This document shows positions 32,701-44,600 of a stretch of DNA of 64,000 bases, piece by piece; position 1 is the first letter of the stretch, and the number at the start of each line of letters is the position of its first letter. The stretch comes from Balanoglossus misakiensis (Eukaryota > Hemichordata). Position numbers and translations under genes: made by a program. The notes below the pieces were generated by a model. That model was not told where the DNA came from. It saw nothing but the letters and a program-made list of their open reading frames with translations, and did no database searches. The stretch spans positions 3,100,001-3,164,000 of the forward strand of contig CM082592.2 of the NCBI GenBank assembly GCA_040954595.2, written 5' to 3'.

Positions 32701-34086
32701 TTGCAGAATATCGCCGGACAGTGGCTGCAAGTTGATCTCGGTTACGAGAGACTAGTAACAAGAGTGGCGACCCAGGTGAGTCATTGCCGTAACAGAACAG
32801 TGACGGGCATGTGGACTATTTAAAAATCTACCATTTCTCTCTCTCTCTCTCCCCCCCCCCCTTCCTCTCTCTCTCTCATCCTCTCCCCCCCTCTACCCCC
32901 TTCCCTCTCTTTCCCCTCTCCATTCCTCTTCCCCTACCTCTCTCTCTTCTCCCCACTCTCTCTCGTTCCCCTTCTCCATCTTCCTCTCTGCTCGTTCCTC
33001 CTCTCTCTATCTCTTTCTTTTGCTCCCCTCTCCCTCTGTCTGTCAGCCTCCTCTCTCTCCCTCCCCTCTCTCTCCCTCCCCCTCTCTCTCTACATCCATG
33101 TAGGTAGAGGGGAACATCTTTATATGGGCAAGGTTAGGAATGAATAAAGGCGACTGCTGGAGTCTGCGAAATTGTCCAATTTTTTACGCGGGCTTTTACG
33201 GAGAGGAATTTTCTAAGAGTGGCAGCATCTAATGACTGGCGCCCTCATTGTTTACATGTCAACACACAAACTTCAAAGGCACAAGGTGGCCATTGAAGTG
33301 TCATGATAGAAGCCATTCGCGATGTTCTCATTTGACCTCACATTTGATGAATCCCACGCTACATATAACCATAACACACAAATGTCTATTTGGTATTTAT
33401 AGGGACGTTCTGACTGCTGTGACCAATGGGTGAAGACGTTTCATTTAAAATACTACGACGGCGGTGATTGGAAATATGTTGCAGACGAAAACCACTCGCC
33501 CATGGTAAGTGTTAGAGTCGTCACACCATTTAATATGACATTGCTAGGGAAATACGTCTTCAATTTTCTCTCTTACAAGTTAAGTGACACAAAACGCACT
33601 TCTCGCATCATCGAAAACATGTTATCACAAACCAGCTGCTGATTTCTAAACTGTACAAGATCGCAGATTTCACAATAGTCCAAAGATGGTAATTTTAATG
33701 ATTTGTGAAAACCTTTTTCTACCGTCTCTCTTATCCATACATGTACGTGTCCAGGCTTTGTTCCTTTCTCGTTAAATTTTATAAACGCACGAACCCCTTT
33801 CATAAGTCTAGCGCCCCCATGCATCCATCCTGAATTTGAACTCAAAGCGAGGTCATTTAGGGAAAGATGACCTATCACATCAAAGATGTTTCCCTCAAGA
33901 ATTGCGAAATCTCTTCAACCGAGTGTTCTTTTCACTTTCCAGACTTTCCAAGGGAATTCCGACAGGAACACGGTAGTCTACCACAACTTGGTCGAAAACT
34001 CGTTCACCACTCAGTATGTCCGATTCTATCCCCTGACGTGGGAGGGCCACATTTCAATGAGAGCGGAGGTCTACGCATGTGAATAG
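29779..34086 (+). CDS. Secreted C-type lectin / discoidin (F5/8 type C) protein, copy 2, QPD type
   Basis: Exons are 29779-29866, 30646-30798, 31032-31117, 31942-32086, 32537-32775, 33403-33504 and 33943-34086. They give 318 residues, the same structure as copy 1. The signal peptide and first half of the lectin domain (exons 1-3) are identical to copy 1. In exon 4 the specificity motif is QPD at 119-121 instead of EPN, with Glu127 and WND (140-142) kept. QPD is the motif of galactose/GalNAc-binding lectins. In the discoidin domain AWCA is SWSA, so Cys211 is lost. An AATAAA at 34441-34446 may end the transcript. The gene is predicted to be secreted and to bind glycans. That it has shifted ligand relative to copy 1 is inference from the motif rule. 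Confidence 0.92.
31364..31450. mobile_element. 87-bp hairpin MITE in intron 3 of lectin copy 2
   Basis: Perfect 35-bp terminal inverted repeats (TAGTCTCGGTTACCCAGACT at one end, its complement at the other) enclose a 17-bp loop. The flanks AGAGTGTGCC (31354-31363 and 31451-31460) form a 10-bp target duplication. The left arm lacks the insertion, so it came after the duplication or was lost there. Confidence 0.88.
31735..31850. repeat. Tetranucleotide microsatellite, intron 3 of lectin copy 2
   Basis: Runs of CAGA, AACC and CAAA/TAAA, the mirror of 24340-24445 with different unit counts. Confidence 0.9.
32836..33091. repeat. CT-rich low-complexity tract, intron 5 of lectin copy 2
   Basis: Pyrimidine-rich mirror of the GA tract at 23176-23461, with shorter pure CT runs and more CCCC. 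Confidence 0.95.
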
Positions 34087-34504
34087 AACCACGGGAATGT
34101 GACATTTACTAGTTAAGGATATCCGACGAGGAATCGTCATTTTATAAGTATTTTCTGAAGGATATAGAATGTTTTACTCCTAAATTCTACAATGTGTTTT
34201 GTAAAGCTGAGATACTGTAGAAGGTTCTTGCACTCACTTTTAAAGTTCCCGGGATTAAAAATTCACAACCGCTGTCGAAAATCATTTTACCTTAGACTTA
34301 CCCTTGAAAGTATATATTTTCAATTCTGCAATAATTTTACATTGTTGTCTATACAGCAATGACTAGTCGTTACTTATTCAAATAATGTGATTAGAAATCA
34401 TAGTTGACAGAGCTGATTCAATGTCAATGAGGTATACGGTAATAAAGGAAAGTTTGGCAGATTAGCAATTAATTACCGACATTAGTTACGCGAAAAAAAT
34501 CCAT

Positions 34505-34978
34505 TTTGGTGGTTCTGGCGTATAGGCCTATATTGAGGGAGAATTCCTTCGCCTTCAGTCTCGGTTGTATCTTCAGCTAGTCAACAGTAGCATTTTTTGT
34601 AAGTACATTATTTCAAGTGTACATGTACGAGCGTTTGTTAATTCGATTTCTTTTGACAATGCTTTGCATAGGGGCGCCTGAGTTATTAACGAAATTGGAT
34701 TTTGAGTATACAAAGTCCGCGCGTTAGGTCCCACATACAACCGCATACAATGTCTGTCGAATTATTGTTGGACATATTTCACAAATTTAACCTTTGAAGA
34801 TTTTCACCTTTCCGTTTGGTGTTTCAGACCAGGTGTTTAAAGAAAAGAAAGTGTCAGTATGTAGGCATTGCTAAAGTGAACTCAAAGTATTGTATTGTAA
34901 CATTTGGCGATATGAGTTACTAGTATTTTTGTATTGTACACACATAATATCTTTCCCCTACCAAACTACCAAAACGTC
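34505..34978. other. Right-arm-specific insertion of about 470 bp
   Basis: Flanking sequence AAAATCCAT and CGGCATAT is contiguous in the left arm (near 21778) but separated here. The inserted sequence has no recognised coding content. A transposon insertion is likely, but its ends were not resolved. Confidence 0.6.
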
Positions 34979-35308
34979 GGCATATATTGAAATTTAAAGT
35001 ATATGTCTTTAGTTATTTACTCGGAGCATTGTTAAACCGTTTTTATTGCGCGGACTACTATAATGACACTTTACAAAGTTTGTCAATAAACTTCAATATT
35101 ATACAGGGAGCTTTTGTAGTCTTTGATATATTTCTAACACTGCTAGACCGTTGTGGATGAAACGTGCGTCTGACAAATACATCATTTGTTCACTGTCTGA
35201 ACCGAACCCTGACTAATCTGGAAACCTGTCTAAACTGAACTCCCTTTCCAGTCCCCTTCAAATAAAACGATATGTCAAGTGAATACATGTATATGTAAAC
35301 CAGACACC

Positions 35309-36376
35309 TCTTGCTCCAAGACTGTGTGATACTGAAAATGAAATGCGCGTCCGTTACGTATAGAACGTCCTGTGGACGCGACGCTAATCACACTGGCGGC
35401 GCGTCGTACGAACGAAAGTTCCATTCCTTATCGACAGCGACTGCCATAGAGTCTACTTATATACTAGTATAAGAAACAATATTATGTCCCGACGATCATT
35501 GCGTTAACTTGGAAAAGGTACAATTTCGAGCAAAATAATGCACAAAGTACATAGTTGGAGTGGAAAGTCAAGGTAGAACTCCGAAGTGAAATTCAAAATT
35601 ACACATTCTATAAGACTCGAAGTTGAAAGCCGAATATACTTGAAGTTAGGTGTTTTTTCTCCTTCCTGCTTTCAGAGTCATTTGATTACGTCGTAGGGCT
35701 TGCCTTTTCATAGTACCCAAACCGGGCGTCTGATTTAACGATATCAGCTTGTTTATATTATTTCTAGGCAAAATAAATGATATGAAGGATCAAACGCCAG
35801 TATGAGAGCCACTTGGGTATCAAAACGCATCTCAGTGCTCAAGTATTTATCAAGTGGGTCTTCCTGGACCTGTTACTCCTTCCAGATTTTTTCAACGAAA
35901 TGTAAGTTCTGTTTCCTGTTGTTAAATATATACACCGGAAAGGATAGAACTTTTAATATCGTGGATTCGTGAACTTTGGACTGAATGGGTGACCTTCGTC
36001 GAGGGGCTGTTCCTTCACGCTCCACCGGTTTGTACTAAACTTTGGACTGTATGAATGACAGACAGTCTACGAAGTAAAAATGTACTCCTTTCTGCAAATG
36101 GTTGCTGTAACAGGGTGCCTCGCTTGAGGACATGAAGTGGCAGTTGCATTACTCAAAAAGTCCCCTAACCGCACGCAGTATGCAGAGATTCGATTTTTTT
36201 CCCGAGTGGTGTCTTTTCTAAGCTGTGTTCGCGTCTAAAATACGTTTTTGACAATATCGCCCATGAAGTTATGGGATCTAACGCGCTTTAGGTAATCCAG
36301 TCTATAACAACACAAATATATCGATACTGTTATGTCTTGAATCCGTTGCTGAGATTCGATTGGCCAGACGATGACT
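35309..36376 (+). repeat. Direct repeat D2 (copy of 27724-28810)
   Basis: Near-identical to D1 in the same orientation, abutting the outer end of the right arm. Beyond 36376 the sequence departs from D1 (ATCGGTGCC against GTCGCGCC). Confidence 0.9.
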
Positions 36377-38022
36377 ATCGGTGCCTGGGTGTGTTGCGAT
36401 AGCTCCGCGCGCACCAACACCGAAGACATTCTGGATTACCAAGAATCCAAAGCATGCAAAGCGTATACATGTAACTGCTTGTTTAGTTCAACGATCAGTC
36501 TTCCCTGTTTGCGGTGTTTTTTTGTCTTAATAAATGTACATTAGTATTTGAAGCCCATAGACTTGGAGCAAGTCTACTCTTTTCGCAATTCTGTGAAGAT
36601 TTCAAGAAAATGACTATTGTAACACCGTTTTCTCAAATTTCTACATGTAAGGCTATGGAATGTGATAACCAGGCACTGCATCTGGGTAGTTATCTAAATA
36701 GTAAAACACATGTCATCAAAGCCAATGACGTCATCAGCATGCTCAACTCTTTGTCAGATTTGAAACTTCACTTGTTAAGCAAGGAGAAAGGAATTTATAA
36801 CAAGGAGACAAGTTTATCGCAGCTGACATAATAGTAGACTCCCTGCTAACGTTTGAAGTGGATTCAAGTGTAGGATCGTGTCAGAGAATGCATGTAACAA
36901 GAGCATGCAAGAAACTACACGCACGCATCCATTTGATCTAGATTGGCTGAGAGGGCGCTATATAGTTATGTGGATGTTATACGTTGAGCGCATAGCAACG
37001 TTGTAACTTTGCTTCACTACCAATCATATTGCAAATTTGGCTGTGATTTCGTTAAGTCATTGGGATGTGTTTTGTAAATTCTTTAATTTCTGTTTATATG
37101 AAGTGCGAAAAACCTTCAGAAGTTGTACAATGACCTCCCCTGGATACAGATTCCACGGCGTTACTATTGTAGTTTGCCGATCAACCATTTCACCTAAACT
37201 GAATACGTGCTGTAAACATTACTCGTTGACAACAATTAACATCGAGTGGGAACGGAGGAGCGTATCGCACCCTATTTCAAATGAAGGTTTCCATTGTTCA
37301 AATGAATTAAGAATTTCAGCTGGTTTTACAGAAATCTCTATACCTCTAAAGACTTTTACGTAACCACTGTTGATTTTAATCTTCTCTGTGCATCTTAGAC
37401 AAATCCCTAAAAAGCCAGGGAAATATGGCAGCCAACCGTAATCAATGCGAGAGAGTCGGCATTTCTTAAACTTATCAGTGTTTGCTGAAAATCCACGCAC
37501 CTTTCTGCAAGTACAATTCTGACGGAGACGAACATAAGGGGTGATGATTTTGTCAGCTGCCATCTTTCAATTGAATGAATGTTGTAAGGAGTTGTGCCTT
37601 TGATACAGAATCGATGTCATAACTACACCTCGGTTTGAACAACATAAATGACGTGCATAGATGTTGATTGCGGTGGCGAATACACCCCCGTTCTAGAATG
37701 GTTCGGGCCATTTTTCCTGGCAATATTTCATCCGCAACAAATAGGCTTGTTGGTGCAGCAGGGGAAATGAACAGGGCGTCGCCGCCAGCTAATAAGCAAA
37801 TGGATGTCTCAAATAGCGCCTGTCAAATCATATCTGGCTAGAATGTCATCATAATGTTGGGTTCGTTTACATGTCAGGAAGTGATATACAGTAATGGAGA
37901 GTTGTAGATCATCATCCACAGTGACGAGACAGTACAACAACATCTGGTGAATTCGAAATGCGGTTATCATCACGTGAGGTCATCGACAGAAACAACCGGT
38001 ACCCGCTCCCGTCAATCAGTGA
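36377..38022. other. Intergenic region upstream of the Ser-rich protein gene
   Basis: It contains one candidate minus-strand coding stretch (37219-37563) and otherwise no supported feature. The AT-rich plus-strand open frame at 36514-36831 shows no recognised domain. Confidence 0.5.
37219..37563 (-). CDS. Possible small gene or first exon, unrecognised
   Basis: A minus-strand frame of 114 residues starts at an ATG in good context (AAGATGG) with MAADKIITPYVRLRQN and contains several Cys residues (CTCRK, CRL, CLRC). A possible donor (GTGCGT) follows CTCRK, so this could be only a first exon. Its start faces the start of the gene at 38023 at a distance of about 460 bp, as for a divergent promoter. 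No family is recognised. A chance frame remains quite possible. Confidence 0.25.
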   Translation of the reverse strand: MAADKIITPYVRLRQNCTCRKVRGFSANTDKFKKCRLSRIDYGWLPYFPGFLGICLRCTEKIKINSGYVKVFRGIEISVKPAEILNSFEQWKPSFEIGCDTLLRSHSMLIVVNE

Positions 38023-41000
38023 ATGGAGAACAACACAACAATAAGTATAGACACAAGCGCGTTTGAAGAACCATTTTGTTGCGAAATTATGGACACGTCA
38101 ACTGATGAGCAGTTTAAGCGTCTCGAGGACATTGGAGATTTTATCAGCTGCAGTGACGGAATCGGAAGCACGGCAACGCCGCCAGAGGAAATCTTCACAG
38201 AGGACGCAAATACGACGGGAAACATCGACAGATATGATGCAGTAGAGTCGTGCACTTTTGAAGAATCTGGCGGTCAGACATTACTGACTCATGCGCTATG
38301 TACTATACCATGTGTTTGCACTCAGGCAGACAACTGGGGCTTAGCTGGATGGATGCCGAACTTATTCGAAGACGACACTGTTAAGTTGAAAAGAACAAAG
38401 CGAAGACCGAAATTCCCTTACAGACTCGCCTACAGCACGTATAGAGAACCTCCCTATGTGTTTCGTCATTACTCCGATGTGTCCAAGTATATCGAACAAT
38501 ATAGGTATCACCACACAAGGGGAGATATATGTAAAGACAACGAGGAAAAATTAATTCTAGGTTATAATGTGCCAGATCCGTATAGACCTAAACTGCATCG
38601 CTTCAGGTAAGGGTCATCTGGTATTTGACGTATGATTTTTTTTAAAGAACCAAACCTTTATTTTGTTTGGAATAGAATAGATTTGGCTGAAACAAAAAGA
38701 GAACAGACAGAAAAGATAGAAAAATGGGCCTATAAAACATTTAGCGACCGATAGAAACGAATGGACGAAGCAGATTTTGTATTACACTATTCCAGATCAT
38801 TCGAAAACGCCATTTTCGATGTGACGTTCAAGTGCATATGTGTGCGAGAGAGCGATATTTTACTGCTTTTAAAATAAATTTAGAATCAGTAAGAAACAGA
38901 GAACGCTTCAAATGCGTCACTGTCAGCAATGAAATTTGCGAATGCTGTGGTTGGGTGCTTCGTTGCCTAGAGCGCAAACGACAACACGATCTAAGGTATA
39001 GCAAAGTATTATCTGAGCGTTTGTAGATATTGCAAGGTGTACTAGTCGACGCTACCCGAAACCACAAGCTCAGTCGCAAATTCGAAACTCGCCTCACTAC
39101 CAAAAACACGCTAAAGGCAAGCATGCACGCAAAAAGTATTGAAATTATTTATTAAGACAAAAAACCACCGAAAACACAAAAAGTATTGAGATTTAAAAAT
39201 CACCAAGCGACTAGTGGGCTAGTCTATCCAAGCGTATATACTTTCCGAGTTGTGTTACTAGTATATTGTCATCATTGGTGTATTGATAAACGTGATTAGT
39301 GTAATCCCCGTATGTCAATGCAAGAACAAGATGGTCATTATTTCTGAATAGGAATGTACAATACCGACTGAAGGACAATGAACGACGTCTATCAACTCAC
39401 ATTTCCTGTCCATTTCAAATTTATACGTGTACATTTCCGCTAATTCAGTCTAATTCCTTGTCACACTCAACACACAATAAAAACAGGGACTCGTGTTCAA
39501 ATTTACACGGATATTTTACAAAGATCTGTCCGGCGTTTGCATATTTTCACATATAATCATTTTGCGAATACTGAACATTTCAAAACCAACATACTGCTGT
39601 GTGTTAATAATTATGTTACTATGGCAACGGAATTGCCATGCGCTCGTCCTCGAGTGGTTAATTGCGCGTAAGCTCATTTAATCTTGGAGTGTTCCGATCG
39701 CAGTAACAGACTATGCGATGCATATCTAACGTAGAACGGCATATTCATTTTTTAATATTCCCCACTACATTGGAACGATACAGCAGCCAATGATATATTG
39801 GTTAAAAAGCTTGGGGTGGAATACAGACGCGATAAACCTGGTTAAATGAAGCCCTCTGCCAGTCATTCCACTTTGAGAAATTTGACTGGATCTTCAGTAT
39901 AACTGTACTCTGCTTTTTCGTAAATGCCTGCGAGTGTGCCTACATGATAATATATCGTAACAAGACTTCAAAGCGAAATGTAAAGGAGTCCTTAGATACT
40001 AGTAGGCCTAACCTCAAAATGTGAGGAAGAACCATTTTGTGACTTTCTTCAACACATGTCTGAAATGAACATAAGAATTTAACTCGTCTTTTGTTAATCG
40101 GTACAAATTGGACTTCTGTTATGGATTGACTCGCGGTGATATTTGCCAGGAATTTCCAGCCAAGAAGTAAACGTGGCTTACAGCACGGGTAAATAGTTTT
40201 ACTAGCTAGTTCTCCGATCGTTATTTACTCGGACCGACTTTGGTTTTCTCACTGCTTTGTCTGACTCGAACGTTGTTGTCATGGTGACGACAGTCTTGAA
40301 ATGTAAACTGTGAAGTTAACGTCCATGTGGTCCGTGATGCTTGACCGTAGTGTTTAGCTTCCATGGCAACGAACTGGCGAGATTGAATGGCATCATATAT
40401 TCACTCTAACAGACTCGCAAACATACAAACGTACACAATTGAATGGTCGGTTTCGCCATTCTTAACTTATACAGTAACTGTATGGGTTGGTGTATCAGAT
40501 ATCGATGTTTGTCTGGAATGGAATTGCATCAATGTTAGATTTTCATTTTAGATTTGGAGTCCTAAAACGTTGTTCATCTTTCTTCGTCTATCTCCATCCC
40601 CGTCTTTGTTCACGTTTTTCAGTGTTTGAGTAGACTGACCAATGTGTAGAGTGACCACTACACTGGTCCCCCTTTGTATTGACGTCGACTGACACCTGTT
40701 TGAGTTGCTACCTCTGTTTGTGTAGACGGACCCGGCCATGATTCATGAACGCCCCCAACCCTCCATGTTTGTGTAGAGAGAACTCAGAGAAAATTGTATA
40801 GACTGACCTCTATTCGTGTTAATAGGCTGGGATTTGCTAACTTGAAATTATGTACTTAAATGTTTAGAGTAAAGACATCTGATATGGCATTCGTGTATAA
40901 AGCACAAGATGTCGACTCTTTTACAGGTGCGCACTGCTAATGCTATAAGCAACACATTTCACAGTTGGCATAGCAACTGACGAGATCCGCGAACAAGACA

Positions 41001-44000
41001 GCTGCAATATGTCACAAAGGGTCGCAATAAATCTTCTAATAATAGACTTAAGATGGCCACGCTTGCCATTTGTAGTTGTCGATAGGAGAACAGCAACTGC
41101 ATGCAGATGATCTTGTCAACCTCGCAATGGCATACACATATTATGATGCTCGCCTAATGATAGAAGTACTACTCTCACTTTGTCCTCATAGTATATCTCC
41201 ATATCTCGATAGGTCCAATGTTTCTAACGTATTAACACTGTCATTCGATCATAATTCATCGATTAATAGATATCTAGTAAGAAGGCTGTCGAAAACAAAA
41301 CTTACACGGATCAATAATAATGCTAATGCTAATATTACACAAATTCTCAATACCGTGCTAAATAGATAGTTAAGCTATACACATCGCGCACCCTTAGTTT
41401 ACATATGACGGTTGAGTGATGATTAAATTTCCGTGCGATGTAATGCTGAGAGATTATTGTACATGTATATAGGTTATTAATATGTAGTTAATTTCTTCTT
41501 ACATAGAGTTTATTGTAAAAACATGTCATGTAATTGATCTTGTTCAGTTGCAATGCTTTCGTTTCCATGGCAACAGTATTCTAATTTAAAGGAATACTAA
41601 AGCTCTGACATCTTTTATCACATGCCGTGACAAATCGATGACATACATGTATGATTTTCAAAGGGTCTGTCGCTATGGGAGACTCTTGTTTATGTTTTTC
41701 GTGGCATCTCATAAATGGGATGTTCGACTGAGTCAGAATAAAACCCAGGCGCTCTTAGACTTTTGTTCGTTGCTTCACATGATGCGGGAAAATTGCCTGA
41801 AAATACTAGCCGTGAATTCGGGCTCAAAATGACACATTTCAAGTATTATCAGTTTCAATTAAATGCAATATCACAAACACTAAATTATTTTGATCCCTCA
41901 ACAGAAAAACTTGTCGGCTTTCATGCAAAACGTTCTGTTCGTAGTTGTGCGGGTTACGTATGGGTCTGTCTGTCTGTCTGTCCGTCTGTCTGTCTGTCTG
42001 TTTGTTTGTTTGTTTGTTTGTGTTAACAAGGGAATCGAGTAAGTATACAATAGACTCACTCCTAGGTTTGAGGAAGTGTCAGAATATCACGCATAATATA
42101 TATCTTACAAATGATACTGAGTGCTACATGTTAAGATGGCATTTTCAACTTACAATATTCCCCATCTTATAACAATTTTCAGATTTTTATTCGAAGCACT
42201 GGACGCTACGCTCTCCGGTTCACAACTGAAAAGCAGGTAAGACCGTATTAGACTTGTATGCATATACTAGTAGTTTAAGTATGCACATATGGTATAGAAT
42301 TTAAAATCCCCCCACGTGATATTGAAATGACAAGAGCAACGGTGTATTTAAGCTTTCTGTAATAATTATAATAATAAAAATAATAATAGATTGTTAGACT
42401 TCGAAGTTAATGTTACTGGTTTTGGGGGCTTGGATGCATCGAGAACGGTACGGACACTAGTTCTGTCCCAAAATGTTCAGTTCCTAGGCTGAAAGAAACA
42501 ACAAACATATTTCGAAGGCTATAGTTACTAACGATTGCAAAACATCTGCTTTCCTTTGATCGCAGCCGTTGTTATGACAACCGCATGTATATTCCCCAAA
42601 CCATTGTCCACCGTGTTCTCGCAGGTGTCTGTAATTGCCGCCGCCATTTTTATTGCGGCAGACCGACCAACCTGAACGTCAGCCATCCTGGTCCGTTGTA
42701 AAAGCCATTACTCTAGTCATAGCAATCATCGCGTTGGTGAAAGCCATCAGAACCACTGTGGTCATTGCACAAATACAACAGAGCATGGCTACAGCAAAGA
42801 TGGCAAACCTTCCGCTATTAATGCAGTATTTAGCAAAAACTTTGTAATCTTTTAATGGCTTTGGCTTACTATTATCTGTAGGATGGTGACCACAATTATA
42901 TCATGTAAGGGCGGGACTTTTCTGTTCCTCAGCTATGGATCAAGATTTTCAGTCCCGGCAATGAAACGGAAAAAAAATGTTGTGACTGATCCTGACGTGT
43001 GTGCCAAATGATGTCAGCCATAGTCCTTGTCTTTCATCACACACTCCTTGCTCTTCTGATAAATGCCTTCCGCACACGCCGTCCGTTGTATTGTTTTTTA
43101 ATAAATCATAAAGTATCGCTAGCTTCTCTGAAGGTGATACCAATACTTACATACTTTAAACGAAACATAGTAATTTTTAAAATTAATATAACCTTCACTT
43201 AATAGCATAACCTAGCCCATACCAGACTGTCCCCGTCTGGAGACAAACACCTTCCAGGCCGTCCTCAATGCAAATATTAATAAACTCTTATAAGTAGAGA
43301 TATTACTGATATTATTGTACGTATTTTGCTGAAATGTGGTACAGATATTGAGTCATAGCATTGGGGACCGTTGTTGGTGCAATGCGTCACCACTAAAATG
43401 TTAATTTTTTTTCAGTTTGATCGATAGTGAGGATTCCGATAGTGATGACAGCCAAAAGTCGACCGACAACCGTAAAACTGTGTTTGTGAACTTGGCGCCA
43501 ACAAGACATCAACAATATGAACGAGTCAAACCAGGTATCACGCTGCCTAAAATAGACCAGAGTCACATGCAAATGATGGAGAATGGCGGATCACTGTCCG
43601 GGCGAACGACAGACAGTACACCCAACATTCTAAACGATTTTCAAAAGTATCGCTGCTCAGGTATGTCGTTGCCAGCACACTTGGTGGAAGATTACAGGGC
43701 TTTAGGGAAGAAAACAAGCTCATCTACGTCATTTGGGAAGGAATATTATCAATTCTGTCGAAGCGCAACGTCCAGCGGGAGACAGTCACGTGACAGCTCA
43801 ATCGACGCTTCTGTTCATTGTTTAGAAGAAAATGAAAACGAAAAAGACTCCAGTCCTCAAGTTACAAATAAACCAATTCCATACCGATTGTGGAAACTGT
43901 CACCCGGAACGAGTTTACAAGAGTATCTGGCACACATCTACTCGATCCGAAATACGGGGTCGCTTGTCATTGGTTCAACACTCAAAGACAGGAGAAATCC

Positions 44001-44385
44001 CAACGCCGGATGTAAACGAACGAAAGAAAGTAAAGAAGTTCCAATAAGAATGGGACTATGTACTTTCTACAGCAGTAGTAGTATGAGCAAGGCGGGCAGA
44101 GACGGAGATAAAAACTCAGAGGGAACGATGCTGGGAGTTGAAGGGAAATCGGCAGCATCGAATTCCAGCGCAGTTAAAGCTTCAAATGTGGCACAACTGA
44201 AGGCACATATCAACGCCATCAAGAAGGAACTACAAAGTAACTGCATGGATAAACGACGAGTTGCATCGCCGCTGAGTATTGACACAGTGCTTATTGGTAA
44301 CCAGTACCGGACCGAGGAAGGTCACAAAGCTCACCTTGCCCAACAGAAACAGACTGTCCGAAATACAGCAGCACAGTCAACCTAA
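38023..44385 (+). CDS. Unrecognised Ser-rich protein, three exons, about 535 residues
   Basis: Exons 38023-38606, 42183-42236 and 43416-44385 join in phase 2 at both junctions and give 535 residues. The ATG is immediately preceded by an in-frame TGA, so it is the first possible start. The N-terminus is acidic (EEPFCCEIMD, STDEQ). A central part rich in Tyr, Arg and Pro (RPKFPYRLAYSTY, EPPYVFRHYSDV, GYNVPDPYRPKLHRF) looks conserved in style. The C-terminal exon has an SEDSDSDDS acidic cluster, Ser/Thr-rich stretches and a predicted helix (VAQLKAHINAIKKELQ). No signal peptide, membrane segment or known domain is visible. Extra exons in the 3.6-kb first intron cannot be excluded. A poly(A) signal candidate lies near 44749. 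Confidence 0.6.
38607..42182 (+). other. First intron of the Ser-rich protein gene
   Basis: Non-coding as far as can be seen. It contains degenerate GTGTAGACTGACC-like repeats at about 40610-40820 and a CTGT/TTTG microsatellite at about 41962-42021. An open frame at 41076-41369 cannot be spliced in phase. Confidence 0.5.
41962..42021. repeat. CTGT/TTTG microsatellite
   Basis: Tandem TCTG units followed by TTTG units, about 60 bp. Confidence 0.9.
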
Positions 44386-44524
44386 AAAGGGTACACATGT
44401 ACAGTGCATCGGATCTTTTGTCTCTCGCTTCTCTGTCAAAAACTTCACCATAAACCACAGATCTGTTTTTCTCTGTTAATAGTTCGTGGAGCAGAAATAA
44501 AGCACTGCCTAGCGAAAGTGTTAG

Positions 44525-44600
44525 GCTGCAGAACCGTAGCTCGAGGTTTTACCCATTATTTCGTGCATGCATACAAAACCTCGAGCTACCGTTCTGCAGC
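44525..44600. repeat. Hairpin in the 3' flank of the Ser-rich protein gene
   Basis: The 26-bp arms (GCTGCAGAACCGTAGCTCGA outermost) match with one mismatch across a 24-bp loop. It lies 140 bp after the stop codon, so it is probably in the 3' UTR. It may be a small MITE or a transcribed stem-loop. Confidence 0.8.

Larger units (their letters stand above)
28811..35308 (+). repeat. Right arm of large inverted duplication
   Basis: Reverse complement of 21473-27303, 6.5 kb. It is bounded on both sides by the direct repeats D1 and D2. Right-arm-specific material includes a hairpin element in intron 3 (31364-31450), a different intron 4 (32087-32536) and an insertion of about 470 bp downstream of the gene (34505-34978). 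Confidence 0.9.

Noticed and set aside
36514-36831. A 105-residue plus-strand open frame
   Set aside because: AT-rich, no recognised motif and no splice context.
41076-41369. A 97-residue frame as an extra exon of the Ser-rich gene
   Set aside because: From the available acceptor the required phase meets a stop at once. Protein-like composition alone is not enough.
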